This document shows, piece by piece, positions 36,200 through 45,056 of a stretch of DNA of 64,000 bases. The number at the start of each line of letters is the position of its first letter. The first letter of the stretch is position 1. The stretch spans positions 1,736,001 through 1,800,000 of the forward strand of contig PHDC01000001.1 of the NCBI GenBank assembly GCA_002842515.1, in the 5' to 3' direction. This stretch comes from Bacteroidetes bacterium HGW-Bacteroidetes-5. Its GTDB lineage: Bacteria > Bacteroidota > Bacteroidia > Bacteroidales > UBA932. The notes below the pieces were generated by a model, which ran no database searches, was not told where the DNA came from, and saw only the letters and a list, made by a program, of their open reading frames with translations. A program made the translations under genes and the position numbers.

Positions 36200-36889
36200 C
36201 TAAATTGGCTTTCCTTGCTCTGCTTCTTTGATCATCGTTTCATTTGCTGTGATGTAAACCTCCACCCGGCGGTTCATTGCCCTACCGCTAACGGTTGTGT
36301 TATCACCCACTGGAAAGTCCCAGGCTTTTCCCTCTGTGTCCAAACGCTTCATTTCGACACCGTTTGCGTTGAGAAACCCGGCAACAGCCACAGCTCTCTG
36401 AAGAGAGAGTTTCACATTGAAGTCTCTTGAACCGGTATCGTCTGTATGTCCATATATTGTTATATCTGTCTCTGTTGTGTTTCTAAGAGATTCGGCAAAT
36501 TTCAAAAGTGCATCTTTTGATGTAGCATTCAATTCACTTTTGCCGGTTGTAAAAAGTATCCCATTGTCAAATGTTACTTTTATTGCCTTTAGATTGTTCG
36601 CGTCGGTGATACTCTCAACCTTAGCTCCTTCAATCCTCTCAAGTTCGGCCTTCTGCTTATCCATCTTATTGCCGATAAGGACTCCGGCACCTCCCCCCAC
36701 GACTCCGCCTATTGCTGCTCCTATTGCAGCACCTTTCCCGTTTCCGACAAGAGCTCCAATACCAGCTCCTAATGCAGCTCCGGCACCACCACCTATCAAA
36801 CCGCCTTTAGTTTTATTATTCATTGTCGCACAACTACTAAACATTATGGCGGCAATAATTGATACAGTTAAAATTTTTTTTATTTTCAT
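36200..36889 (-). CDS. OmpA-family lipoprotein with glycine zipper
   Basis: This 229-residue protein has lipobox FSSC (Cys20), a glycine-zipper segment (GGAGAALGAGIGALVGNGKG and following, residues about 30-70), and a C-terminal OmpA peptidoglycan-binding domain with FTTGKSELNATSKDALLKFA, IYGHTDDTGSRDFNVKLSLQ and NRRVEVYI. It tethers the outer membrane to peptidoglycan. Organisation matches YiaD-type proteins. Confidence 0.9.
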   Translation of the reverse strand: MKIKKILTVSIIAAIMFSSCATMNNKTKGGLIGGGAGAALGAGIGALVGNGKGAAIGAAIGGVVGGGAGVLIGNKMDKQKAELERIEGAKVESITDANNLKAIKVTFDNGILFTTGKSELNATSKDALLKFAESLRNTTETDITIYGHTDDTGSRDFNVKLSLQRAVAVAGFLNANGVEMKRLDTEGKAWDFPVGDNTTVSGRAMNRRVEVYITANETMIKEAEQGKPI

Positions 36890-37639
36890 TAGACTAGATT
36901 TTTAATTTACAAAACAAATGTGAAAATTTTACAAGAAACGTGTGTTACATAACTATATTAAATATTTGCACAATTTTCAGAGAAAACGAAAAAAAGTGAA
37001 AAAAAAGATCCCATATATTTTGCTAAAGTATATAATAGTCATAACTTTATATCGTGCTGTCCGATCGGAGCAAGCGAAATTTCCAATTTATTAAGCAGGG
37101 TAAGGGTTTTGGGGGGGTGTGTCTTTGTGCAGATTTTTTTATTCCGGGTATTAGGAGTGGCCCCTCCATTTTAATTATAAATAGGATAAAATGTGAGATA
37201 ACACTGCCAATTTTTGAGTGTTTAAGTACAAAATGGAGAGATATAAAAAAGTTGATGGGTCAGTTGCGAATACTTTCAGGTAAAAAAATAGAGCAATAAA
37301 TGGTTTGCAAAAAACAGGAAAAGGTAAATTGTGCGTAAGCCAACTGCGAAGAGGAGTGAGGCGCAAGGTTTAAAAAGAGGTAGTTTGACAGGAAAGAGAG
37401 TATAAAAATTAGAGACAGTATAAATCGACGACAAATTGCAAGAATTTCGCACCCAACCCATAACACACGTTAAATCCCATTAAAACGGGATTTTACCGTT
37501 GAGCCGTTAGCGGTCATGCAAGGAAGAGACTGCGAAACCAAAACCTTATTTAGTTGAACAATGCTAATATCTTGAACATAAGGTTAAAACTCATTTTTTT
37601 TCGACAAAAAGGAGAAAATATATTAAAATAGAAGAAAAC
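36890..37639. other. Gene-free stretch at the left edge of the accessory region
   Basis: About 750 bases without a convincing gene; short open frames lack starts and similarity. It contains AACCTTAT...ATAAGGTT (around 37550-37590), a small hairpin AAATCCC/GGGATTT near 37470-37495, and GAGCCGTTAGCGGTCATG near 37501, a motif whose complement reappears after the helicase gene. It probably marks the junction between core and accessory DNA. Confidence 0.5.
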
Positions 37640-40600
37640 ATGATTTCAATTAAACTGCCCCAATTAGAACGCATCGTGTTTCAACAAACAGGTTGTAAAA
37701 ATAAGATCAAACAGCTAATTGCCCCAGAAATGGATTTACCTATCAACATTGTAGAAAATGACAGGAGTTCTATTACTATAAATTTTGAAGGGATTAAATA
37801 CTGCTTAACTTGTAATTCAGATTCTTATCCAAATGATATAGAATATGTTCTTCTTACTAATATCAGGCCAACATCTGAACGATTAATCGCAAATGCAATT
37901 ACTGTAAAATGGTGGTTAAAACACCCTTTACAAAAGGAATACACAGTTAATGAAGTTATTTCATCATGGAAAGATGATTTCTTTTTCAAAGAAGAAAATT
38001 TGGAAACAGAAATTAATGGATTAAGATCACCACAATTAGGAGCGTTGCATATGATTCTTGGTCATCTACAACTTCCTTTAGATACAGCCACAATAGTTCT
38101 TCCAACAGGAACAGGGAAGACTGAAACAATGCTGTCTGCATTAGTCGCCAATCAGTGTAAGAGGCTATTGGTCACCGTTCCTTCCAATTCACTACGAATC
38201 CAACTTTTTGAAAAATTTGAAACTTTTGGATTACTCAAAAAATTCGGAGTAATTGGGAAGAAATCATTATATCCAATCGTTGGCATTATAAATGAAAAAT
38301 TCAACTCGCCAGAAGAACTTAAAGAATTTCTTGAAAAATGTAATGTGATAGTAACAACTATGCACATTCTTAATGGAAGTTCTGATACTGAACAAGAAAT
38401 TTTAGTATCAGCAAGTTCTAATATATTTATTGATGAGGCTCACCACGTAAAAGCCCCATCTTGGAATCAATTTAAAAGTAAGTTTCCTGCGGAAAAAGTA
38501 ATTCAATTTACTGCAACACCCTTCCGAAATGACGGACAAAGATTAGACGGTAAAATAATATATAATTTTCCACTTAAGTATGCTCAAGAACAAGGCTATT
38601 TCACTAAAATTGATTTTATACCGATACGGGAATATGATTCAGATAAAGCTGATGAAAAAATAGCAGAAGTTGCAGTGCAACGTTTAAGGGAAGATTTGAA
38701 AACACATAATCACATACTTATGGCTCGTTGTTTCCCTCAAGAACGGGCTATTAAAATTTTTGAATTATATAAAAAACATTCGGACTTAACCCCTGTTATT
38801 ATATATTCTAATAGCCCTGACTATAAAGAAACGTACAGAAAAATCACCCAGAAGGAAGCAAAAATTATTGTTTGTGTAGATATGCTTGGAGAAGGATTTG
38901 ATTTGCCTGAACTAAAGATAGCGGCCTTTCACGATATTCGAAAAAGCCTACCTATCACTTTGCAATTTGCAGGGCGCTTTACTCGTACAAAGTATGATGA
39001 AAAACTTGGACACGCTTCATTCATAGCTAACATTGCAGATTTGGATGTCCGAGCGGAATTGGAAGAATTGTACGCTGATGGTGCAAACTGGAATCAAATT
39101 CTATCTGATACAAGTTTTGGGAGAATAAATGACGAAGAAGAATATAAAAATTTAATGGATGGTTTTGAAAAGATAAATAACTCAAACATCCCATTTAGTA
39201 ATATTCATCCTAAGTTTAGCGTAGTAGTCTACAAAAACAAGACAAATGGGTGGTATCCAAATAATTACAACAAAGGAATTCCCGGATTCGACGATTTGGA
39301 GTACAAATTCCATGACATTAATAAAGAAGAAAAAATACTTGTAATCATAACTGCAAAAAGAGGAAATGTTGAATGGGTAAATCATAAAGATATTCAACAA
39401 GTTATTTGGGATATGATTGTTGTCTTTTGGGATACAAAAAACAATCTTCTTTTCATTAACAGCTCTGATAATGGAAGTTTGTATAAAGAACTTGCAGAAG
39501 CAATTATTGGGGATGGAGAAGAAAAGAAACCCGAAATAATAAAAGGCATTGATGTATTCAAGACCTTTTATAACATAAACAGAACCAAGTTGAGAAACGT
39601 TGGACTTAAATATTTTATTGGAAAGGATATTCGATTTAGAATGCATGTTGGGTCAGATGTTGCAGAGGCTTTAAGCCTTGCCGAAAGACAAAAAGGAGAA
39701 AAAGCATTTGTTGTTGGTTCGGGATTTGAAGATGGCGAGCAGGTTAATATTGGAGCTTCATATAAAGGACGCATATGGAATGTAATAAAAAAAGGCGACT
39801 TAAAAGACTTCAAACAATGGTGCATTGAAATAGGAGATAAACTAGTAAACGAAGCAATTGATTCCAACCAGATATTGAAAGAAACCTTGATTCCCAAAGC
39901 CATTTCCGTTGTGCCTGATGTTTATCCTGTTTGTATTGATTGGGATGAAGATGTATACATGAGCTATGAAACTCATTTCAAATTTTCAATTGACGGCTTC
40001 ACTGCAACTGTGGCTAATGCTGACATTCGTCTAACAAACGCGTCTGAAAAAGGCAGGTTACTATTTTCAATACTTACAGACTATAAAAAAGCAGATTTTG
40101 AGCTTATATTATTTGAAAACACTACAACAGAAGACCATTATGCTGATTTTAAAATCGTTCAATTAGGTAAAGAAAAAGTAGAGATTTCCAACGGGAGTAA
40201 AACTTACACAGGAGTTCAGTTTTTTGAAAAATATATTCCAACAATTTGGTTTGCCGATGGTTCTGCCCTAGCAGGAAATGAATACGTCCAATTAAAACAA
40301 ATTATCAATGTCTATCCCAAAGACAATATAATTGCTTGGAATTGGCAAGGAGTATCGTTGGAAAAAGAATCACAACATGTAAATCCAAAAATAACAGATT
40401 CCATACAATATAAAGTTATTGAAGAACTTAAAAAAGATAACTACGATATAATATATGATGATGATTATTCAGGGGAGATTGCAGATGTTGTTACTTTAAA
40501 ACTTCATCCTGATAAACTTAGCGTAGGTCTATATCACTTGAAATTCGCTATTGATGGTAAAGTCACCGAACAAGTAAGGAATCTATATGAAGTCTGTGGA

Positions 40601-40906
40601 CAAGCCCAAAAATCAGTACATTGGAAACATAAAGATGGAGCTGAATTTATCAACCATCTTCTTAGACGAGAAACAAAGAATCGAAATGGTCAAACATGCA
40701 GTCGGTTGGAAGTTGGGACCAAAAAAGACGTGGAAAAACTATTATCAATTGCTAAAAAAGAAATCCCTATGGAGTATGAAATATATATAGTGCAACCAGG
40801 TTTTTCCAAAGCAACAGCAACAAATGAGATTCTTTCTTTATTGGGCGTAACCGAAAATTACCTTAAAGAAGTTGCTGGGATAAATTTGAAGGTTATATCA
40901 AGTTAA
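37640..40906 (+). CDS. SF2 DEAH helicase with C-terminal nuclease-like domain
   Basis: This 1088-residue protein is AT-rich in codon use. The SF2 motor shows Walker A LPTGTGKTE near residue 154, DEAH in IFIDEAHH near 263, FTATPFRNDG near 290, and motif VI QFAGRFTRT near 441. The last about 150 residues contain GEIADVVTLK and YHLKFAIDG near 945-967, a pattern (acidic residues then a Lys in a strand) like PD-(D/E)xK nucleases, and a conserved ending (EVCGQAQKSVHWKHK, EIYIVQPGFS). Such helicase-nuclease fusions are usually DNA-defence proteins. Stand-alone gene; phage-defence role is inference. Confidence 0.8.
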   Translation: MISIKLPQLERIVFQQTGCKNKIKQLIAPEMDLPINIVENDRSSITINFEGIKYCLTCNSDSYPNDIEYVLLTNIRPTSERLIANAITVKWWLKHPLQKEYTVNEVISSWKDDFFFKEENLETEINGLRSPQLGALHMILGHLQLPLDTATIVLPTGTGKTETMLSALVANQCKRLLVTVPSNSLRIQLFEKFETFGLLKKFGVIGKKSLYPIVGIINEKFNSPEELKEFLEKCNVIVTTMHILNGSSDTEQEILVSASSNIFIDEAHHVKAPSWNQFKSKFPAEKVIQFTATPFRNDGQRLDGKIIYNFPLKYAQEQGYFTKIDFIPIREYDSDKADEKIAEVAVQRLREDLKTHNHILMARCFPQERAIKIFELYKKHSDLTPVIIYSNSPDYKETYRKITQKEAKIIVCVDMLGEGFDLPELKIAAFHDIRKSLPITLQFAGRFTRTKYDEKLGHASFIANIADLDVRAELEELYADGANWNQILSDTSFGRINDEEEYKNLMDGFEKINNSNIPFSNIHPKFSVVVYKNKTNGWYPNNYNKGIPGFDDLEYKFHDINKEEKILVIITAKRGNVEWVNHKDIQQVIWDMIVVFWDTKNNLLFINSSDNGSLYKELAEAIIGDGEEKKPEIIKGIDVFKTFYNINRTKLRNVGLKYFIGKDIRFRMHVGSDVAEALSLAERQKGEKAFVVGSGFEDGEQVNIGASYKGRIWNVIKKGDLKDFKQWCIEIGDKLVNEAIDSNQILKETLIPKAISVVPDVYPVCIDWDEDVYMSYETHFKFSIDGFTATVANADIRLTNASEKGRLLFSILTDYKKADFELILFENTTTEDHYADFKIVQLGKEKVEISNGSKTYTGVQFFEKYIPTIWFADGSALAGNEYVQLKQIINVYPKDNIIAWNWQGVSLEKESQHVNPKITDSIQYKVIEELKKDNYDIIYDDDYSGEIADVVTLKLHPDKLSVGLYHLKFAIDGKVTEQVRNLYEVCGQAQKSVHWKHKDGAEFINHLLRRETKNRNGQTCSRLEVGTKKDVEKLLSIAKKEIPMEYEIYIVQPGFSKATATNEILSLLGVTENYLKEVAGINLKVISS

Positions 40907-40932
40907 AACAAAACAATAGATGAAATTAAAAA

Positions 40933-41078
40933 TGCACGAACCGCTAACAATGTATATACAAAATAGACGTGATAGTAGTAATTTCAAGGGCTGCACCCCG
41001 CTTCAAAATCGCTACGGTTTGATAGGTCTGAAGCCCGCAATCGCCTACTTTTCATATACTCAACGTTGTGGCTCGCAC
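40933..41078. repeat. Long imperfect palindrome, cassette-boundary-like
   Basis: About 146 bases fold into one long imperfect stem: the left arm GCACGAACCGCTAACAATG pairs with the right arm CAACGTTGTGGCTCGCAC, and an inner arm GGGCTGCACC pairs with GGTCTGAAGCCC. Size and imperfect outer arms recall integron attC sites, but the core does not clearly fit RYYYAAC/GTTRRRY. It separates two single-gene units in the accessory region. Confidence 0.5.
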
Positions 41079-41102
41079 TAAAAAATATTTAAACACATTA
41101 AA

Positions 41103-41606
41103 ATGATAATTATAATTAATGGCTCTGTAGGAATAGGAAAAACGACAATAGCTTCAGGTTTTCAAAAGAAATTTGATAAATCAATAATGCTTGATGGAGA
41201 CTTTATTGGAGCAGTTCATCCGTTCAAATTATATGATAACTCAAGAATTCAATATCTTTATGATACTTTAGAATATATAGCTTCCTTTCACTTGTCTAAT
41301 GGGTATAAAAATTTAATAATTAATTATATATTTGAATCAGAAAAATCTTTAAATAGTTTACTTAATAGATTACAAAAATTCAATTTAGAGATAAGATGTT
41401 TTTTCTTAGAGTGTACAGTACAAGAACAAATTGAGAGAATAAAACTTAGAAATAGAGAAAGGGTTTTATGGGAACTAAAACGGGCTTATGAATTAAATGC
41501 GATATTAGAAAAGGCAACAAGAACAGAGTATATAGGAGAAAAAGTAGATATTAGCGGCAAAACTATTAATGAGACTGTTAATATTTTATGGGAATTGGTT
41601 AAATAA
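41103..41606 (+). CDS. Small P-loop kinase-like protein
   Basis: This 167-residue protein has Walker A GSVGIGKTTIA at residues 7-17 and a helical lid region (QEQIERIKLRNRERVLWELK). It looks like an AAA_33/small-molecule or nucleotide kinase. AT-rich codon use marks it as accessory. It is followed 64 bases later by a membrane protein and then a radical SAM gene on the same strand; the substrate is not deducible. Confidence 0.7.
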   Translation: MIIIINGSVGIGKTTIASGFQKKFDKSIMLDGDFIGAVHPFKLYDNSRIQYLYDTLEYIASFHLSNGYKNLIINYIFESEKSLNSLLNRLQKFNLEIRCFFLECTVQEQIERIKLRNRERVLWELKRAYELNAILEKATRTEYIGEKVDISGKTINETVNILWELVK

Positions 41607-41670
41607 ACACCTATAAATAGTTATTTAAATATCTAAAAAACAAGTATATTAGTTAATAAATATATGAAAA

Positions 41671-42186
41671 ATGAAAACTAAGCTTTACAACGAAAAAGAA
41701 TACGAAAGTCTTAGAAATGAGGTAATTACAAGGATTGAAATTAGACAACAATTAATTTATACAACTATTACTTTATCAGGAGTAATTCTGGGATTTGGAA
41801 TTAACACATCAAACTTATCCTTTATATTTCCTCCACTTGCATTTGCACTTACGCTTATGTGGGCTCAAAATGATTTAAGAGCATTACAAATTAGTGATTA
41901 CTTGCATTCCTTAGAAAATGAAGAAAGTAAATTAGGTTGGATATCATATTATAAAAAAATCCAAGGAAAAAGCTCTTTTAAAATTGGATGGCCTATAAGT
42001 ACTCTTGCTCCTGGGAGTATGTTTGTTCTTACTACTATAATGTCTATTGGTATCGGATTATCACATTTTAATTGTTCCCTATTGAGTTGGTCACTTTTAA
42101 TTTTAGATGTTTTAGCACTAGTAGGTATTGTATTAATGATAATTTTGGCTAAAAAGCAAAGAGTTTTCAGACGAACAGGTGAATAA
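41671..42186 (+). CDS. Small four-helix membrane protein
   Basis: This 171-residue protein has two hydrophobic helices at about 29-45 and 48-68 and two more at about 112-130 and 138-162, with an N-terminal amphipathic segment (YESLRNEVITRIEIRQQLIY). It does not match a family I know; a distant resemblance to small two-plus-two-helix effectors of defence systems (SLATT-like) is possible but weak. It lies directly before the radical SAM gene (27 bases), so the two are probably cotranscribed. Confidence 0.6.
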   Translation: MKTKLYNEKEYESLRNEVITRIEIRQQLIYTTITLSGVILGFGINTSNLSFIFPPLAFALTLMWAQNDLRALQISDYLHSLENEESKLGWISYYKKIQGKSSFKIGWPISTLAPGSMFVLTTIMSIGIGLSHFNCSLLSWSLLILDVLALVGIVLMIILAKKQRVFRRTGE

Positions 42187-42213
42187 TTATATATTTCAAC
42201 ATTATTTGTTTGT

Positions 42214-43329
42214 ATGTTTCAACTCAATAGTAACATTATTGATTCAATAGTAGATCAAGATATTGTACATACTATAAATTTAAACATATTTGGGATTTCT
42301 GTAGATAATGTGGAGATTATTGAATTGGGAAATGGGATATTTAGTTACCCAGAAATAAATTTAATACTTCCTACTTGTGAAAATAATGGAGAATTCACAG
42401 TTGCAAGAAAGGTACCTATAGTTCCATCTAGTATGACTCCATACACATATCGATTAGGAAATATTTACTTCAACGATAATATTGTTTTTAACAAATATTC
42501 TATAAAAGAAGTACCTTTAGAGAATGGGAAACCAAGAAATTTCAAGGGATATAGTCTTTCTTTTGAAGGAACAAAAAGCCCATATTTTGAGCTTAGGATT
42601 AATCCTAAAAATACAGGGAAATGCCCTGGGAAGTGTGCTTTTTGCCATAGAAAATATTCATATCGGCTAACACCAGAGTTAGACCGTAAAGAATATTCAC
42701 CTTCTGAGATTTTAAACTCTATTTGCCAAACTTACGGTAATGACATTCTCAGTAAAATTTCACATGTTTCAATTATTACAGAATTATATGGAAATGAACA
42801 TAAGTTTCTAGAATTTTTAAATGGGATTAAAAAGGAATTTGAGAAGTATGGCGTAAATAGACTTTTAAGTTTCGGTGCTTGCTCACAAGATGTCAGGACA
42901 TTAGATGGGATGAGAGAATTATACAGACTTGTAACTCCAAAAAAATATTCATTTACTTTAGAAACCTTTTCAAAAAGAAAAGAAATTATGGGTAAATACA
43001 AGGGCATTTCAATACCTTCGGTAATAGATATTTTATTGAATGCTAGAAAAGCTAATTTTAAAGAAATAAAACTCAACTATGTATCTGGTATTGATTCGTA
43101 TTATGACTTTGAACAGAACATTAGAGAACTTCGTAAACTAAACCTTGTCGATTCAATTGGCATCAGTATTTTCACAGCATTTTTTTCGGACCAGAAATAT
43201 CTCAGGCATAAAGAGGCTTATGATATAGACTATTATTTAAGGATAGTTAAACTAGTAAAAGAATTAGGAATTAAATTTTATAGACCAGATTGCTATGAGA
43301 TGGGCATTCCCTTAAAGCTATTGGGTTAA
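42214..43329 (+). CDS. Radical SAM protein of unknown function
   Basis: This 371-residue protein has the radical SAM cluster motif CPGKCAFC with Cys137, Cys141 and Cys144 (CX3CX2C), after an unusual N-terminal domain of about 130 residues. Downstream strand/helix alternation (LLSFGACSQDVRTLDGMREL, FTLETFSKRKEIMGKYKG) fits a partial TIM barrel. It does not resemble HemW, viperin or other radical SAM families I know. AT-rich; likely transferred with the kinase and membrane genes. Confidence 0.65.
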   Translation: MFQLNSNIIDSIVDQDIVHTINLNIFGISVDNVEIIELGNGIFSYPEINLILPTCENNGEFTVARKVPIVPSSMTPYTYRLGNIYFNDNIVFNKYSIKEVPLENGKPRNFKGYSLSFEGTKSPYFELRINPKNTGKCPGKCAFCHRKYSYRLTPELDRKEYSPSEILNSICQTYGNDILSKISHVSIITELYGNEHKFLEFLNGIKKEFEKYGVNRLLSFGACSQDVRTLDGMRELYRLVTPKKYSFTLETFSKRKEIMGKYKGISIPSVIDILLNARKANFKEIKLNYVSGIDSYYDFEQNIRELRKLNLVDSIGISIFTAFFSDQKYLRHKEAYDIDYYLRIVKLVKELGIKFYRPDCYEMGIPLKLLG

Positions 43330-43920
43330 TAAATTGAAAAACACAAAAGCACAACAATGTGTGTAATGCATAGTTGTACAAATAATTAGAACAAACTTTT
43401 TGCCTAATATTAGATATTTTGTCAGCTGATAGAGAGGAAACCCTCAACATTTCATTCATGTAACTGTTGGTGGCATCCATAGAGCGATAGTGCAACGAAC
43501 AAACGAACTCCGAAGATTAAAGACTAATCTTTTTTTATTCTGCTTGTGGGTTTTAAAACTTATTTTGTTCAGGCTCTGATTTACAAAACCATTAGAACTA
43601 AATTAATGTGTAAGGAAGTTGAAAAAAATATCCACATTGTGTTAAAGAGATAGATAATGTTAATGATTAAAAATGCTAGTTTATAACTCTAGAAATTAAA
43701 GACAGATAAGAAATCTCCAAATTTTCCATCAGCTCTAAAAATTTATCCTGTTTTTAAAATGGAGAAAATACAGTAGAATAAACAAGTAATCATTTAATAA
43801 TTTGATTATTGAAGGGAAATAATTTTTACCTTTAGGCTAATTATACAATCAAGTATTTTCGTAGACTCCCGTTAGCAACAATTGGAAATTCCTGACTTAT
43901 ACTCAATAAAAATACCGCAT
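43330..43920. other. Gene-free AT-rich stretch
   Basis: No convincing coding frame. It holds a terminator (43513-43537) and near 43870 a CCCGTTAGCAACAATTGG sequence resembling the left-boundary motif at 37506. Short open frames are not supported. Confidence 0.5.
43513..43537 (+). terminator. Intrinsic terminator
   Basis: AAGATTA pairs with TAATCTT around a 5-base loop, followed by a run of T residues. It probably ends the kinase/membrane/radical SAM transcript. Confidence 0.65.
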
Positions 43921-44988
43921 ATGGACTTCAAAGATCAAATCAAAATTCTTGGTGACAGAGTAGTAAAACTCAAAGACCAAATTCAGACAGAGGAGGCAAC
44001 AAAAAACGCTTTTATTATGCCCTTTTTACAAACCTTGGGTTACGATGTCTTTAATCCAACGGAAGTTGTACCAGAATTTATTTCAGACATTGGTTTGAAA
44101 AAAGGAGAAAAAATTGATTACGCTATCTTCTTAGAGGGAAAGCCGATAATTCTAGTAGAATGTAAACATTGGGAACAGAATTTAAGCATTCACGATGGAC
44201 AACTTTTACGATATTTCCACGTATCTAAGGCAAAATTTGGATTGTTGACAAATGGCATAATTTATCGTTTTTACTCAGATCTAGTTGATGCTAATAAAAT
44301 GGATGAAAAGCCATTCCTGGAATTTAATATCTCAGAAATTAAGGATAATCAAATTGAGGAACTCAAAAAGTTTCACAAATCATATTTTGATGCAGATAGT
44401 ATTGTTAATACTGCGAGTGAATTAAAGTATATGAACGAACTTAAACAGCTTTTAAATCAAGAACTGAACAATCCGTCCCCAGAATTTGTAAAGCACTTCG
44501 CAAGACAAGTTTATCCAAGCATTGTAACAGGTAAAGTTCTTGAGTTATTTACTAATCTGACAAAAAAATCGGTTCAACTTTATATAAGCGACTTAATCAC
44601 AGAAAGACTCAAGACAGCTTTAACAAAAGAAGATGAAGTAGCAAAAGAACAAGAGAGTAGACAAGCTTCAAATCAAGAAGTAGAAAGCAAGGTAGATACT
44701 ACACAGGATGAAATAGAGAGCTTTTTAATCATAAAATCAATCCTAAGACAGAAGATTGATTTAAAACGAATTTCATATCGAGACGCACAATCATACTTTG
44801 CAATTATTCTTGACGACAACAATAGAAAGACAATCTGCAGAATGTACCTTAACGGGAACAAAAAATATTTAGTCGTTTTAGACCAGAATAAAAAAGAGGT
44901 TAAGCACGAAATAAAGGCGCTTGACGACATATACTCTTTCACAGACCTATTATTGCAGATTATTGATAATTACGACAAAGCGAAATAA
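43921..44988 (+). CDS. HsdR N-terminal-domain nuclease-like protein
   Basis: This 355-residue protein starts MDFKDQIKILGDRVVKLKDQ, typical of small proteins with a type I restriction HsdR N-terminal domain but no helicase. The PD-(D/E)xK core is Asp66 in KIDYAIFLEGKP and Glu80, Lys82 in ILVECKHW. The remainder is helical with a further beta-rich C-terminal region (YRDAQSYFAIILDDNNRK). An upstream TTG at 43882 would give a slightly longer form. It may act in defence or DNA repair; no methyltransferase or helicase is adjacent. Confidence 0.75.
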   Translation: MDFKDQIKILGDRVVKLKDQIQTEEATKNAFIMPFLQTLGYDVFNPTEVVPEFISDIGLKKGEKIDYAIFLEGKPIILVECKHWEQNLSIHDGQLLRYFHVSKAKFGLLTNGIIYRFYSDLVDANKMDEKPFLEFNISEIKDNQIEELKKFHKSYFDADSIVNTASELKYMNELKQLLNQELNNPSPEFVKHFARQVYPSIVTGKVLELFTNLTKKSVQLYISDLITERLKTALTKEDEVAKEQESRQASNQEVESKVDTTQDEIESFLIIKSILRQKIDLKRISYRDAQSYFAIILDDNNRKTICRMYLNGNKKYLVVLDQNKKEVKHEIKALDDIYSFTDLLLQIIDNYDKAK

Positions 44989-45056
44989 AACTCCAACCCG
45001 AATTATCTCTAAAGACAGATTTTTTAATGACTTGTACTTGAGCCTCAATTGAAACA

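Noticed and set aside
37054..37299. An 81-residue frame in the left accessory boundary
   Set aside because: Irregular composition, no ribosome-binding site and no domain; treated as intergenic.
40933..41078. A true integron attC site
   Set aside because: Size and folding are suggestive, but the outer cores do not match RYYYAAC and GTTRRRY, and no integrase gene is in the window. Kept only as a palindromic repeat.
42214..43329. Prokaryotic viperin
   Set aside because: The cysteine motif CPGKCAFC lies after a 136-residue N-terminal domain and lacks the viperin context; only radical SAM family membership is supported.
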